Source of the DNA: Edaphobacter acidisoli
Lineage (GTDB): Bacteria > Acidobacteriota > Terriglobia > Terriglobales > Acidobacteriaceae
NCBI RefSeq assembly: GCF_014642855.1
Contig: NZ_BMJB01000001.1
Span: 1,736,001 to 1,800,000, forward strand
Length of the DNA stretch: 64,000 nucleotides
Reading direction: 5' to 3'
The position numbers and the translations under genes were made by a program. A model generated the notes under the pieces. The model was given only the letters and a program-made list of their open reading frames with translations. It was not told the DNA's origin and ran no database searches. Position 1 is the stretch's first letter, and each line of letters opens with the position of its first letter. Below, in pieces: positions 56,927 to 64,000 of the stretch.

Positions 56927-58191
56927 TCGTTACGCAGCGTTTTCTTGTCCCGTTCGCGCAACGAGCTCCACAGTAGTGCCAGCGCTATCGGATGCAGAAA
57001 CATCATGGCGAAGAAGAGCGGCAGATAGCCGTGGGCCATCACAACACGGCCAATGATCTCCATGGAGACCATACCCCCGAATCCGCTGCCTGCCGCAATC
57101 AACCCGAATGCTGTGCCGAGTTGTGATGACGGAAACAGATGGACAATGCTTGCTGAAAGGGTGACGAGCCAGGCCATGTGCGCCAGTGCAATCACCGAAG
57201 CAATCAGCACGCTCGCCATCACATTCGGCAACGTGGCCGCCAGTGGGCTGAGCGGCAGCAGTGCGGCACAGCAAAACATCACACGGCGATAGGTTTGAGC
57301 TGGAGTAAGACCGCCCTGAATGAATCGCCCCGATACAAATCCTCCTAATAGGGTTCCGGCGCCTGCAAACAGATAGACAAGCCAACCCATGCGCGCAAGA
57401 TGGGCCAGCGTCAAATGCCTGGCGCTGAACATGTATTTTGGATACCAGAACAGAAGAAAATACCAGATCGGATCGGTAAGTCCGCGAGCGACCATGAAGC
57501 GCCACGTTGTGGCGTTAGCGAGCACGGCTCGCAACGAGGGCTGCGCAACAGCCCGGACCCTTGCCGACTCCGATGTGCTTTTTCGCACCGACGGATAGGC
57601 AGATAACCACAGCGGCAGCCAGAGTAAACCCGCCGTACCATCAATCACAAAAACCGTCTTCCACGGTAAATGGGCGACAATGGCGGCGATTGCAGGTAAT
57701 GCAATGACTGCGCCCACTGTCGAACCGAGCGTATACACGCCGATGGCCAGCGAATGGTCCTTCTTCGGCAACGTCTCGCCCACCACCTTAGGCGCAACTA
57801 CCCACAAGCCAGGCTCACCGAGCCCGAGACAAAAGCGCGCTACGGCCAGTTGCCCAGCGGTGCGCACGATCGCTGTTGCAGCCTCCGCTGCCGACCACCA
57901 CCCTACAAAAATAGCCATGCTGGCGCGTGTTCCCAGCCAATCGGTAACGACTCCGGCAATTGCGTACGAAAACGCGGAAGCGAGTAGAAATAAGCTGACA
58001 ATATGGCCGTAGCCCTCGTCGGAGAGGTGAAACAGAGCCTGAAAACGTGGCGCGATGACCGAAAGGCTTTGCCGGTCGAAGTAATTGATTAGCGCCACCA
58101 GAAAGATGAGCGCAATGAGATACCAACGACGGGAAGGAAGAAGCCGGAAGCGGGGCGCATCTTCAGTGCATGTCGGCTCGGTCGGATTCAA
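56911..58191 (-). CDS. MFS transporter, anion:cation symporter (hexuronate-type)
   Basis: Inner-membrane transporter of 426 aa with about twelve helices, of the ACS branch of MFS that includes the hexuronate carrier ExuT. RRWYLIALIFLVALINYFDR is the typical first helix, and RFCLGLGEPGLWVVAPKVVG is the family's fourth-helix signature. It starts with TTG overlapping the stop of the upstream oxidoreductase (TTGA); GAGGTG 8 nt before it supports this start. It should import a uronate, sugar acid or oligosaccharide made by the receptor 3 operon, for the cytosolic oxidoreductase. Direction and substrate are inferred. Confidence 0.88.
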   Translation of the reverse strand: MNPTEPTCTEDAPRFRLLPSRRWYLIALIFLVALINYFDRQSLSVIAPRFQALFHLSDEGYGHIVSLFLLASAFSYAIAGVVTDWLGTRASMAIFVGWWSAAEAATAIVRTAGQLAVARFCLGLGEPGLWVVAPKVVGETLPKKDHSLAIGVYTLGSTVGAVIALPAIAAIVAHLPWKTVFVIDGTAGLLWLPLWLSAYPSVRKSTSESARVRAVAQPSLRAVLANATTWRFMVARGLTDPIWYFLLFWYPKYMFSARHLTLAHLARMGWLVYLFAGAGTLLGGFVSGRFIQGGLTPAQTYRRVMFCCAALLPLSPLAATLPNVMASVLIASVIALAHMAWLVTLSASIVHLFPSSQLGTAFGLIAAGSGFGGMVSMEIIGRVVMAHGYLPLFFAMMFLHPIALALLWSSLRERDKKTLRNDHVSS

Positions 58192-60467
58192 TTGCAGCGC
58201 ACCTCAAAGATTGCAGGCGGCGCGGGCCCCCAGGCTCGCAGGGAAAGTTCAATGCCAGACGTGGATATTGGCTGGGGAAGCATCAGTCGCCAGTGCGTAT
58301 GGTGATTCTCACTGACTACCGCCAGAGTCTCTCCCTCGGCTGTACGTAGGTCGAAGGCCGTGAGACAACCTGGCATAACGCGCTCTGGGTGCCCCATCAG
58401 AATCGATTCCATGGGGTGATCGAAGTCGGTGTCAAAGGTAACCTGAATACTGCGAATTGTGCGTGGTTGATCCCATACAAGACGCAGCCATGGCGCGTTG
58501 TCGTCACGCGACGGTGCCCATGCGTTCACACCGCACCAAGGGCGACCCCACCCATTCACCACCATTCGCGGCTCGTAACATTGCACACCGGGAGCAATAG
58601 TCACCGCAAGATTCCGTGCTGCCGGCCTGCGCTCCGGCAACCAAAAAGCGAAGCTATCAACACCAGAATCTTCCGGCGGGCTCTGCACCACGCTTTTTGC
58701 TACCATACGATTCATTTTTTGCCACAGGGTCAACACACCGGGGAACTGCTGACGACTCAGATGCAATGATATGCCTGGAGCGGGATGAACAATGAGAAAG
58801 ACATGCGCATCCTCATTGAGCCTCACGTCAAAACGAAATGTAGCTGGCAGTGAAGTTCCCGCAAAAAGTGAGGTAACGGCTGAAGCCAGCTTCACATCCG
58901 GAGTCGCGTTTCCAGACCGGGAGGACTTCCATATCTCCGCATGTAGAGAAACGGGGGCGACCGCATCTACCAGCAACGTAAACTCCGGTACGGCGCCAGC
59001 AAGAAGAGGCAGCAAAAGCGCACACGGTGTTTCCGCTGCATGCAACTCCCCGCTGCTTTGGAGTGCGTCAAGAACGAGGGTGCTGCTAGAACTGATGTGG
59101 GCCTCAGGCGCCTGGTCATCGGCATCGGCCGCGCGCACCCCAGGAATATGTTGACCTGTGCGGAGCAGCCGCTGCTGAAACCGCCTCATACGCTCGGGCT
59201 CTGCCACCTGGCGCGGGAGAATCTTCTCTTCTACACAGAGCGCAGCAGCCATGCCGACGGCCTGGGCATTGTGAGCACAAGTCGCCATCACGCGCGTGGA
59301 CCCGAAGGCAATGTGCGAAATGCTGAGGATGCGGCCAGCAAGAAAGAGGTTGGGAATATTGCGGCTATACATGGTGCGGTAGGGTATCTGATACACGCCC
59401 TTCGAGTGCCATTGGGTACAAGCCGGCTCGGGGCTGAAAACTCCCTTTGCCGGATGCAGATCGATCGCCCAGCCGCCAAACGAGGCGGCATCAAAATGTG
59501 TGCGTTGCTCGACAATATCGTTCTGGCTGAGAATATAGTCGCCCTCAAAACGGCGGCTCTCGCGCTTGCCGGGAATCATCCCCATCCATTCAAGTGTCAA
59601 ATTGGCGACGTCGGGGAATTCTCCGGAGTTTTTAATGTAATTCCAGACACCATAAGCCACGCGCCACAACTCCCACTTGATCTGCTCTGTGTCGTGGATC
59701 GTATCTAAGCCGCCGCCATACTCCAGCCACCAGAGTCGACAGCCAGAATCAGTCACCCTCAACTCGCGATGACGGACAATTTCCTTGATGTTCTTTAAGG
59801 CGAATGCCGGCGGAATAAACTGTACCGGCCTCGCTGTATCCCGACTGTAGAAGTAGAGCGAATGGCCAAGCAACTCATGAATGGGTACAGACGGAGCTAG
59901 TTTTTCTCCGAACTCCGAAGCCGCCTCCGCTCCCATGCGAAAGGCCGCACCAGCCAGAAAGCCGAGGATGCCGTCACCGGACGCGTCGCAGAAGAGCGAG
60001 GCGGAAATAATATATTCCGTCTGGCTCTGGCTACAGAAAGTGGACACACTCTGAACGACGTCCTGTGCATCTTTTTCGAGCGCACTGGCTGTGGTATTCA
60101 GTAGCAGCGTGATGTTTGGTTCGCGTGTCACCCACTCCAACAGAAGCGAGTCGAAAATTACCGGATTGCCCTCTGGATTCCGCCACAGATTCTCCACCAT
60201 GATCTCGTCGACAACGCCGCCCTCGCGCGACCAGCGATTGTTATTGCCCATGTGAGAGGTAGCTCCCAGAATCCACAGGCGCACCTCTCCTGAAGCGTTG
60301 CCTCCAAGCACAGGGCGATCCTGAACGAGAATCACTCGCAGGCCCTCACGCGCCGCTGTAATGGCGCAGCAGACTCCAGCCATGCCTCCGCCGATTACCG
60401 CAAGATCCGCGTCAAGGCACTCCCGGCGTAGCGATCTGCCCTCGGGATTGAACTCATGAATGAGCAT
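58188..60467 (-). CDS. Cytosolic FAD-dependent oxidoreductase, paralogue of the Tat-exported one
   Basis: Flavin oxidoreductase of 759 aa without a signal peptide. The Rossmann motif is LAVIGGGMAGVCCAITAARE (22-41), followed by DRPVLGGNASGEVRLW. The core (WWLEYGGGLDTIHD, GMIPGKRESRRFEGDYILSQ, and IPYRTMYSRNIPNLFLAGRI) matches the exported enzyme at 54530, including GKRESRR versus YKRESRR, and the tail is again discoidin-like (RTIRSIQVTFDTDFD). It heads an operon with the MFS gene and has a promoter with a LacI-type box between -35 and -10. A role on an imported sugar or glycoside is inferred. Confidence 0.85.
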   Translation of the reverse strand: MLIHEFNPEGRSLRRECLDADLAVIGGGMAGVCCAITAAREGLRVILVQDRPVLGGNASGEVRLWILGATSHMGNNNRWSREGGVVDEIMVENLWRNPEGNPVIFDSLLLEWVTREPNITLLLNTTASALEKDAQDVVQSVSTFCSQSQTEYIISASLFCDASGDGILGFLAGAAFRMGAEAASEFGEKLAPSVPIHELLGHSLYFYSRDTARPVQFIPPAFALKNIKEIVRHRELRVTDSGCRLWWLEYGGGLDTIHDTEQIKWELWRVAYGVWNYIKNSGEFPDVANLTLEWMGMIPGKRESRRFEGDYILSQNDIVEQRTHFDAASFGGWAIDLHPAKGVFSPEPACTQWHSKGVYQIPYRTMYSRNIPNLFLAGRILSISHIAFGSTRVMATCAHNAQAVGMAAALCVEEKILPRQVAEPERMRRFQQRLLRTGQHIPGVRAADADDQAPEAHISSSSTLVLDALQSSGELHAAETPCALLLPLLAGAVPEFTLLVDAVAPVSLHAEIWKSSRSGNATPDVKLASAVTSLFAGTSLPATFRFDVRLNEDAHVFLIVHPAPGISLHLSRQQFPGVLTLWQKMNRMVAKSVVQSPPEDSGVDSFAFWLPERRPAARNLAVTIAPGVQCYEPRMVVNGWGRPWCGVNAWAPSRDDNAPWLRLVWDQPRTIRSIQVTFDTDFDHPMESILMGHPERVMPGCLTAFDLRTAEGETLAVVSENHHTHWRLMLPQPISTSGIELSLRAWGPAPPAIFEVRCN

Positions 60468-60586
60468 GCGGAACCAACCCTTGGATGACTACTGCGTTGC
60501 CGAGGACAAAATCCGGCGTAAAAAAGTCGCCGAAGGCCGTTTGGAAGAGCGCATAGCGCGGATATAAAAATAGAGCCATATGCCTT

Positions 60587-60615
60587 ATATTAAGCGTTCA
60601 ACTTAAGAAATTCAA
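60587..60615 (-). promoter_or_regulatory. Promoter of the oxidoreductase-MFS operon with LacI-type box
   Basis: On the minus strand TTGAAT (60615-60610) and TAATAT (60592-60587) are spaced by 17 bp. The repeat TTAAG-CGTTCAA-CTTAA (60590-60606) sits between them, where a bound repressor would block the polymerase. The box shares TTAAGCG with those at 46580 and 46733. Confidence 0.5.
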
Positions 60616-60951
60616 ACGATTGCGTACATGAACAATATTTCGCAAAATACTCTCTCAATCCGGTTCCGTACAGTAAATTCCGAAATGCCTGTCCCGAGGC
60701 CGCTGCACGCAAATTAACGCTGGCATCAGAGATGAGTTAGAACCCTAGATTCCTCCCAAAGGGACACATCTTCTGAGACTTTGTTCTAAAGGCGTGCCCC
60801 TTAGTGGCACTCGTATCGCAACTCGCCTCTTGCACGTGGTCTTTTACCGTTGCCTACCTGATCGCCACACAGATGAGTAGGGCCTGTAGGAACTATGCGG
60901 CTGGCAGATTCTCCAGTCCAAGGTCATGCCTACAGCGGGGCGCAGTCCTCT
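60616..60951. other. Gap upstream of the box and downstream of LacI, no gene seen
   Basis: This stretch between the operator region and the LacI stop has no convincing reading frame, hairpin or repeat. The LacI stop is at 60952. Confidence 0.5.
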
Positions 60952-61971
60952 TCAGGCAGATTCGCGCACAATGAGAGGTGCATCCAGATAGATACGGCGC
61001 GTTTTCGTAGTCTGTGCCTCGACTGCCTCAATCAAAAGCTCCGCCGCCTTTTTGCCGATCTCAAACGGCTGTATAGCAAAAGTCGTTAATTGCGGCTTGA
61101 GAGCGGCCCCGATCGAAAGATCTCCACGGCTTAGAATGCTGATGTCCTTGGGGATGCGGAGCTGTAACTCGTCGAGTGTTCGATATATATCCGGCACAAG
61201 TTGATCGTCCGCGCAGAAGATCGCTGTCGGAGGGTTTTTCAGCTTAAACCAGGGAACCAGCTTATCGTGTAGCAAAGTCGCGTTATACTCACTGCAAAAA
61301 TAAAGCCTTGGATGAAAGCGCCCGCCCGATTTGGCAAGCCCTGACTTGAAGCCGGAGAGAAGCTGCTCCGTCATGGGGCTCTTGACAGCTCCGCTGATCA
61401 GCGCGATTCGCTTATGCCCATGCTTGGCCAGATATTCAGCGCCGCGCCGCCCGATCGCCGCGTCATCCACGCCGACATAGTTGATCTGATTGTCGCCCGC
61501 ATAGCAATTCGCCATCACAAACGGAATATGCGCCTTGTTCAAGTCATCAATACTGTTCTTCATGTCTTGTAGAGAACACAAGCGCGTGTTCAGTACGACA
61601 ACGCCGTCGACAAAGCGACTTTGCGTCAACTCGCCTTTAGTGATCCGTCCGCTCTTCGCGCTGTGCGAATAGATCATCAGATGATAGCCGCGTTCCATCA
61701 GGCAGCTCTGGATTCCCGCAAGCACGCCGGCGATGAAGTTGTTGAAGAAGATCGGGTCGTGCGAGGGAACGACAAGACCCAAAATACGTGTAGATCCCCG
61801 ACTAAGCGCACGTGCAAGCCCGCTGGGTGCATAACCCAGCCTTGCAGCTATTTCAAGGATTTGCTTTCTGCGCTCGGCACCCACTCGAGGCGTCTTCGGA
61901 TCGTTCATCACGAGCGAGACTGCAGCTATCGATACATTGGCCGCCTTCGCAACATCGTAGATAGTTGCCAT
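60952..61971 (-). CDS. LacI-family transcriptional regulator
   Basis: Repressor of 339 aa. The N-terminal helix-turn-helix MATIYDVAKAANVSIAAVSL (1-20) with the hinge PSGLARALSRG is the LacI/GalR signature; a periplasmic-binding-protein-like effector domain follows (TRILGLVVPSHDPIFFNNFI, then FCADDQLVPDIYRTL). The start at 61971 has AGGGGTGGG directly upstream; an in-frame extension of 53 codons is not typical of the family. It lies beside the oxidoreductase-MFS operon and is the likely binder of the TTAAGCG boxes there and before receptor 3. The effector is probably a sugar from that pathway. Confidence 0.9.
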   Translation of the reverse strand: MATIYDVAKAANVSIAAVSLVMNDPKTPRVGAERRKQILEIAARLGYAPSGLARALSRGSTRILGLVVPSHDPIFFNNFIAGVLAGIQSCLMERGYHLMIYSHSAKSGRITKGELTQSRFVDGVVVLNTRLCSLQDMKNSIDDLNKAHIPFVMANCYAGDNQINYVGVDDAAIGRRGAEYLAKHGHKRIALISGAVKSPMTEQLLSGFKSGLAKSGGRFHPRLYFCSEYNATLLHDKLVPWFKLKNPPTAIFCADDQLVPDIYRTLDELQLRIPKDISILSRGDLSIGAALKPQLTTFAIQPFEIGKKAAELLIEAVEAQTTKTRRIYLDAPLIVRESA

Positions 61972-62130
61972 CCCACCCCTGAAGAATGCGAAGAAATCAT
62001 ATGCCCCGGAAAACTCCTCCTGATTGTAGAAGACGGTCTTACCGTTGTAAATCTGGGCTTTATCAGGTGCAAATTGATCTCTTCGCAACGATCGTATGCG
62101 TGCTGCAGAACCATCAACGATCAAACCCAT

Positions 62131-62371
62131 TCCGATTATGTGCTCTTCACCCGCCTGAACCGTAGCGCGCTGTATGTCTGGGCCATTAAGGGTATTGTTG
62201 GCCTCTTCGCCGGGTTTATTTTCGACTTTGTTGGGACGATGGCTTTAGGGTTCGCGCCGTCCAAATAGTGCTGCTTATCATGTTCCTCGCACTCCCCCTC
62301 ATTGCGATGAGCTGGATCATTAATTCGCTCGGGTGTACGAAAACCTGCCTATTCTTCCTGGAATGACACCC
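62131..62371 (+). pseudogene. Possible decayed membrane-protein fragment
   Basis: Two hydrophobic stretches in adjacent frames, FTRLNRSALYVWAIKGIVGL with FAGFIFDFVGTMALGFA, then LLIMFLALPLIAMSWIINSL, look like parts of one broken membrane protein joined by a frameshift near 62268. No start, ribosome site or family match could be named. It may also be chance hydrophobic translation. Confidence 0.2.
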
Positions 62372-62413
62372 ATCTTCCCGCATGTCATCTCAATGTTTCA
62401 TTTAATTTGATAG

Positions 62414-62755
62414 TTCGTTGTAGTCGACGCCGTGCGTGAGGGCCAGCTCGATGCCAATATCGCGCCGACAGAGTACTTCCAGATGAACCAGATCGGCGAG
62501 CACTCCTTCACGCTCGCCGTGCGCACCTCGCAACAGGAGAGCATACTCCTCCCCGAGTTGGTGAGCACGCTGCATCAGATCAACCCGAACCTGGGTGTCT
62601 CCAACGAAGCCACCATGATCGAGAAGATCGACACGACGCAGGCCGCCCTGTTGCATCGCTTCTCTGCATGGCTGGTGGGAGGCTTCGCAGCCATGGCGTT
62701 GGGATTTGCCACAAAAGCCGCAAATGCTTCGGCCGTCAACCACCTAAGTTGTTGA
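62414..62755 (+). pseudogene. Fragment of a MacB/FtsX-type permease (duplicated orphan permease type)
   Basis: The frame reads VREGQLDANIAPTEYF, then SFTLAVRTSQQESILLPELV, STLHQINPNLGVSNEATM and LHRFSAWLVGGFAAMAL. This is the late periplasmic part and the start of the following helix of the large ABC-type permeases common in Acidobacteria. The 5' part is missing (stop at 62411) and the helix ends abruptly into unrelated sequence (GFATKAANASAVNHLSC, then stop) just before tRNA-Val. No promoter or start makes it functional; it is a remnant. Confidence 0.6.
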
Positions 62756-62761
62756 AAGTTA

Positions 62762-62836
62762 TGGTGGGCACAGCAGGATTCGAACCTACGACTTCCACCG
62801 TGTGAAGGTGGCACTCTACCGCTGAGTTATGCGCCC
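62762..62836 (-). tRNA. tRNA-Val(CAC)
   Basis: The minus strand folds into a cloverleaf of 75 nt. The acceptor GGGCGCA pairs with TGTGCCC (one G-U). The anticodon stem CCACC/GGTGG closes the loop TTCACAC, which gives anticodon CAC. The T arm contains GGTTCGAATCC. CCA is encoded (TGG at 62762-62764). It stands alone between the permease remnant and the sigma factor gene. Confidence 0.95.
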
Positions 62837-62988
62837 TCGGCCGCGATAGAAGACATTGCATCTTCCGGCTTCAGAGTCCATAGAATAGCACTCCAAACCT
62901 ACTCATGGCCAGGTATCCCGTCCGGAACCGACCTGCGCCATTATCGCCATGAGCCCCGCCTCTCCGGCGGTACAATTGTCCAGCAGCA

Positions 62989-63771
62989 ATGGCCGTTCCA
63001 TCCCCCCATTCCGAAAGCTCCCGCTCCTTCGAAGCCCCCTCCACCGATGGGTTAGGGCAAAATTTGGGCGAAATTAACGGAAAGCCGCAACCGGGAGCAG
63101 AAGATGGGGTTATGGAGGATATGGCTACGCTGGCGATCAGCCCCGGACTACTCGAAGACCTGCAGGCGGCTGAGTCCCATCACGCCGCAGGCGATTTCGC
63201 CCAAATGGACGACGCCGTCATTATGCTGGAGCTCCGTACCGGCAACATGGCTGGCTTCGACTACCTGATCCAGAAGTATCGCAAGCCAATCATCCGTTTC
63301 ATGTATCGGATGGTCCACAATCAGGCCGTAGCCGAAGAGTTAGCGCAGGAGGTTTTCCTGCGGGTCTACCGCTCGCGCGAGACCTACCGGGCTGAAGCAC
63401 GGTTCAGCACATGGCTCTACCGCATCGCCACCAACCTCGGGGTCAACCACGCGCGCGATACCCGGCGCGAACGGTCCGCCTCAACTGTCTATCTGGACGA
63501 GCCCGATCCGGAGTCCGGGACTACACCCGATGTCGCTGATACCGCCCCGGACGTCGAGGCAAAGATTTTGCGCCGGGAGCGTATGGAGGCGATCCGGCAA
63601 CACGTCATGTCTCTGCCGGAAAGGCAGCGCATGGCCGTGCTGATGCACAAGTACGAAGGCATGGACTACCGCCAGATCGGCGAGGTACTGAAGCTGAGCG
63701 AGTCCGCAACCAAATCGCTGCTCTTCCGCGCGTATCAAACTTTGCGCGAGAAACTTAAGGATTTTATCTAG
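62989..63771 (+). CDS. ECF-family RNA polymerase sigma factor
   Basis: Sigma-70 family factor of 260 aa. Region 2 is FDYLIQKYRKPIIRFMYRMV, then AEELAQEVFLRVYRSRETY and FSTWLYRIATNLGVNH. Region 4 is RMAVLMHKYEGMDYRQIGEV, then LKLSESATKSLLFRAYQTLR. The first 70-75 residues before region 2 are an unusual low-complexity extension, and a later in-frame ATG (VMEDMATL) could be the real start. A zinc-finger anti-sigma gene begins 72 bp downstream, so the pair is probably a signal-responsive regulon switch. Confidence 0.9.
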   Translation: MAVPSPHSESSRSFEAPSTDGLGQNLGEINGKPQPGAEDGVMEDMATLAISPGLLEDLQAAESHHAAGDFAQMDDAVIMLELRTGNMAGFDYLIQKYRKPIIRFMYRMVHNQAVAEELAQEVFLRVYRSRETYRAEARFSTWLYRIATNLGVNHARDTRRERSASTVYLDEPDPESGTTPDVADTAPDVEAKILRRERMEAIRQHVMSLPERQRMAVLMHKYEGMDYRQIGEVLKLSESATKSLLFRAYQTLREKLKDFI

Positions 63772-63843
63772 CCCTTTGGGGCACCACGGCACGCAAGACA
63801 TATACAGGACGCGCCGATAGAAACGGATGGAAAGGATCAGACC

Positions 63844-64000
63844 ATGAACACGTCAACGATCTGCCAAAACACGAAAGCCGCTCTCCCAGATCTCTTGCTG
63901 GATCCAGCAGCATCCACAAGCGCTGCAGCACGAGAGCACATGGACGCCTGCCCAGGCTGCCGCGAAGAATTCCAGCAGCTTCAGGCCACCTTTGCCTTGC
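63844..64000 (+). CDS. Probable zinc-finger anti-sigma factor, 3' end cut by the window edge
   Basis: The frame starts with ATG at 63844 after GGAAAGGA and reads MNTSTICQN, then AREHMDACPGCREEFQQLQ near residue 40. HMDACPGC is the H-x3-C-x2-C motif of the zf-HC2 anti-sigma zinc finger. The gene is open at the right edge, so a membrane segment or sensor part cannot be judged. Its position directly after the ECF sigma gene supports the assignment. Confidence 0.75.
   Translation, partial: MNTSTICQNTKAALPDLLLDPAASTSAAAREHMDACPGCREEFQQLQATFAL

Noticed and set aside
61972-62130. 53-codon N-terminal extension of the LacI regulator
   Set aside because: The helix-turn-helix normally starts at the N-terminus, and a strong ribosome site stands directly before the internal ATG at 61971.

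Overview
The window looks like a chromosomal segment of a soil acidobacterium, class Terriglobia (the Granulicella/Terriglobus/Edaphobacter type). This is inferred from three very large TonB-dependent receptors that begin with a carboxypeptidase-regulatory-like domain and have no SusD partner, a remnant of a duplicated MacB/FtsX-type permease, a dense set of exported glycoside hydrolases with Sec or Tat signals, and moderately high G+C. No rRNA, CRISPR array, phage or intact insertion sequence was seen. Two intact tRNA genes are present, Gly(CCC) and Val(CAC).

Layout. 0-13.4 kb is a glycan-breakdown block: a GH106 rhamnosidase cut by the left edge, tRNA-Gly, a GH42 galactosidase, an APC permease divergent from nagA, a GH36 alpha-galactosidase, a GH29 alpha-fucosidase and a Tat-exported phospholipase C. 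13.5-17 kb is TonB receptor 1. 17.2-24.2 kb is an ethanolamine module without microcompartment genes: an AraC/EutR-like regulator, eutC, eutB and an ethanolamine permease on the minus strand, facing an aldehyde dehydrogenase and a DUF779 protein on the plus strand. 24.3-30.8 kb holds a secreted multi-domain protein of unknown function and TonB receptor 2. 31-38 kb is a regulatory and small-molecule block: a zinc-type dehydrogenase divergent from an AraC regulator, a beta-propeller protein, and a CGNR regulator divergent from two alpha/beta hydrolases and an SDR. 37.9-46.2 kb is a beta-galactosidase block (GH2 with its own TetR, GH35, GH2).

46.2-62 kb is the most coherent system. TonB receptor 3, GH2, GH31 and a Tat-exported FAD oxidoreductase run rightward. 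A cytosolic FAD oxidoreductase and an MFS transporter run leftward to meet them, and a LacI regulator lies beside. Matching TTAAGCG-type boxes overlap promoter-like elements in front of both operons, so they probably form one LacI-controlled pathway: outer-membrane uptake, periplasmic hydrolysis and oxidation, inner-membrane import, then cytosolic oxidation. The substrate is not known.

62-64 kb holds a decayed permease fragment, tRNA-Val, an ECF sigma factor and the start of its probable zinc-finger anti-sigma factor, cut by the right edge.

Two adjacent enzymes at 36.3-37.8 kb lack canonical catalytic residues, and a partial tRNA-Gly copy behind the GH42 gene suggests that this gene arrived as a small insertion. 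Everything is read by eye; no searches or computations were run.
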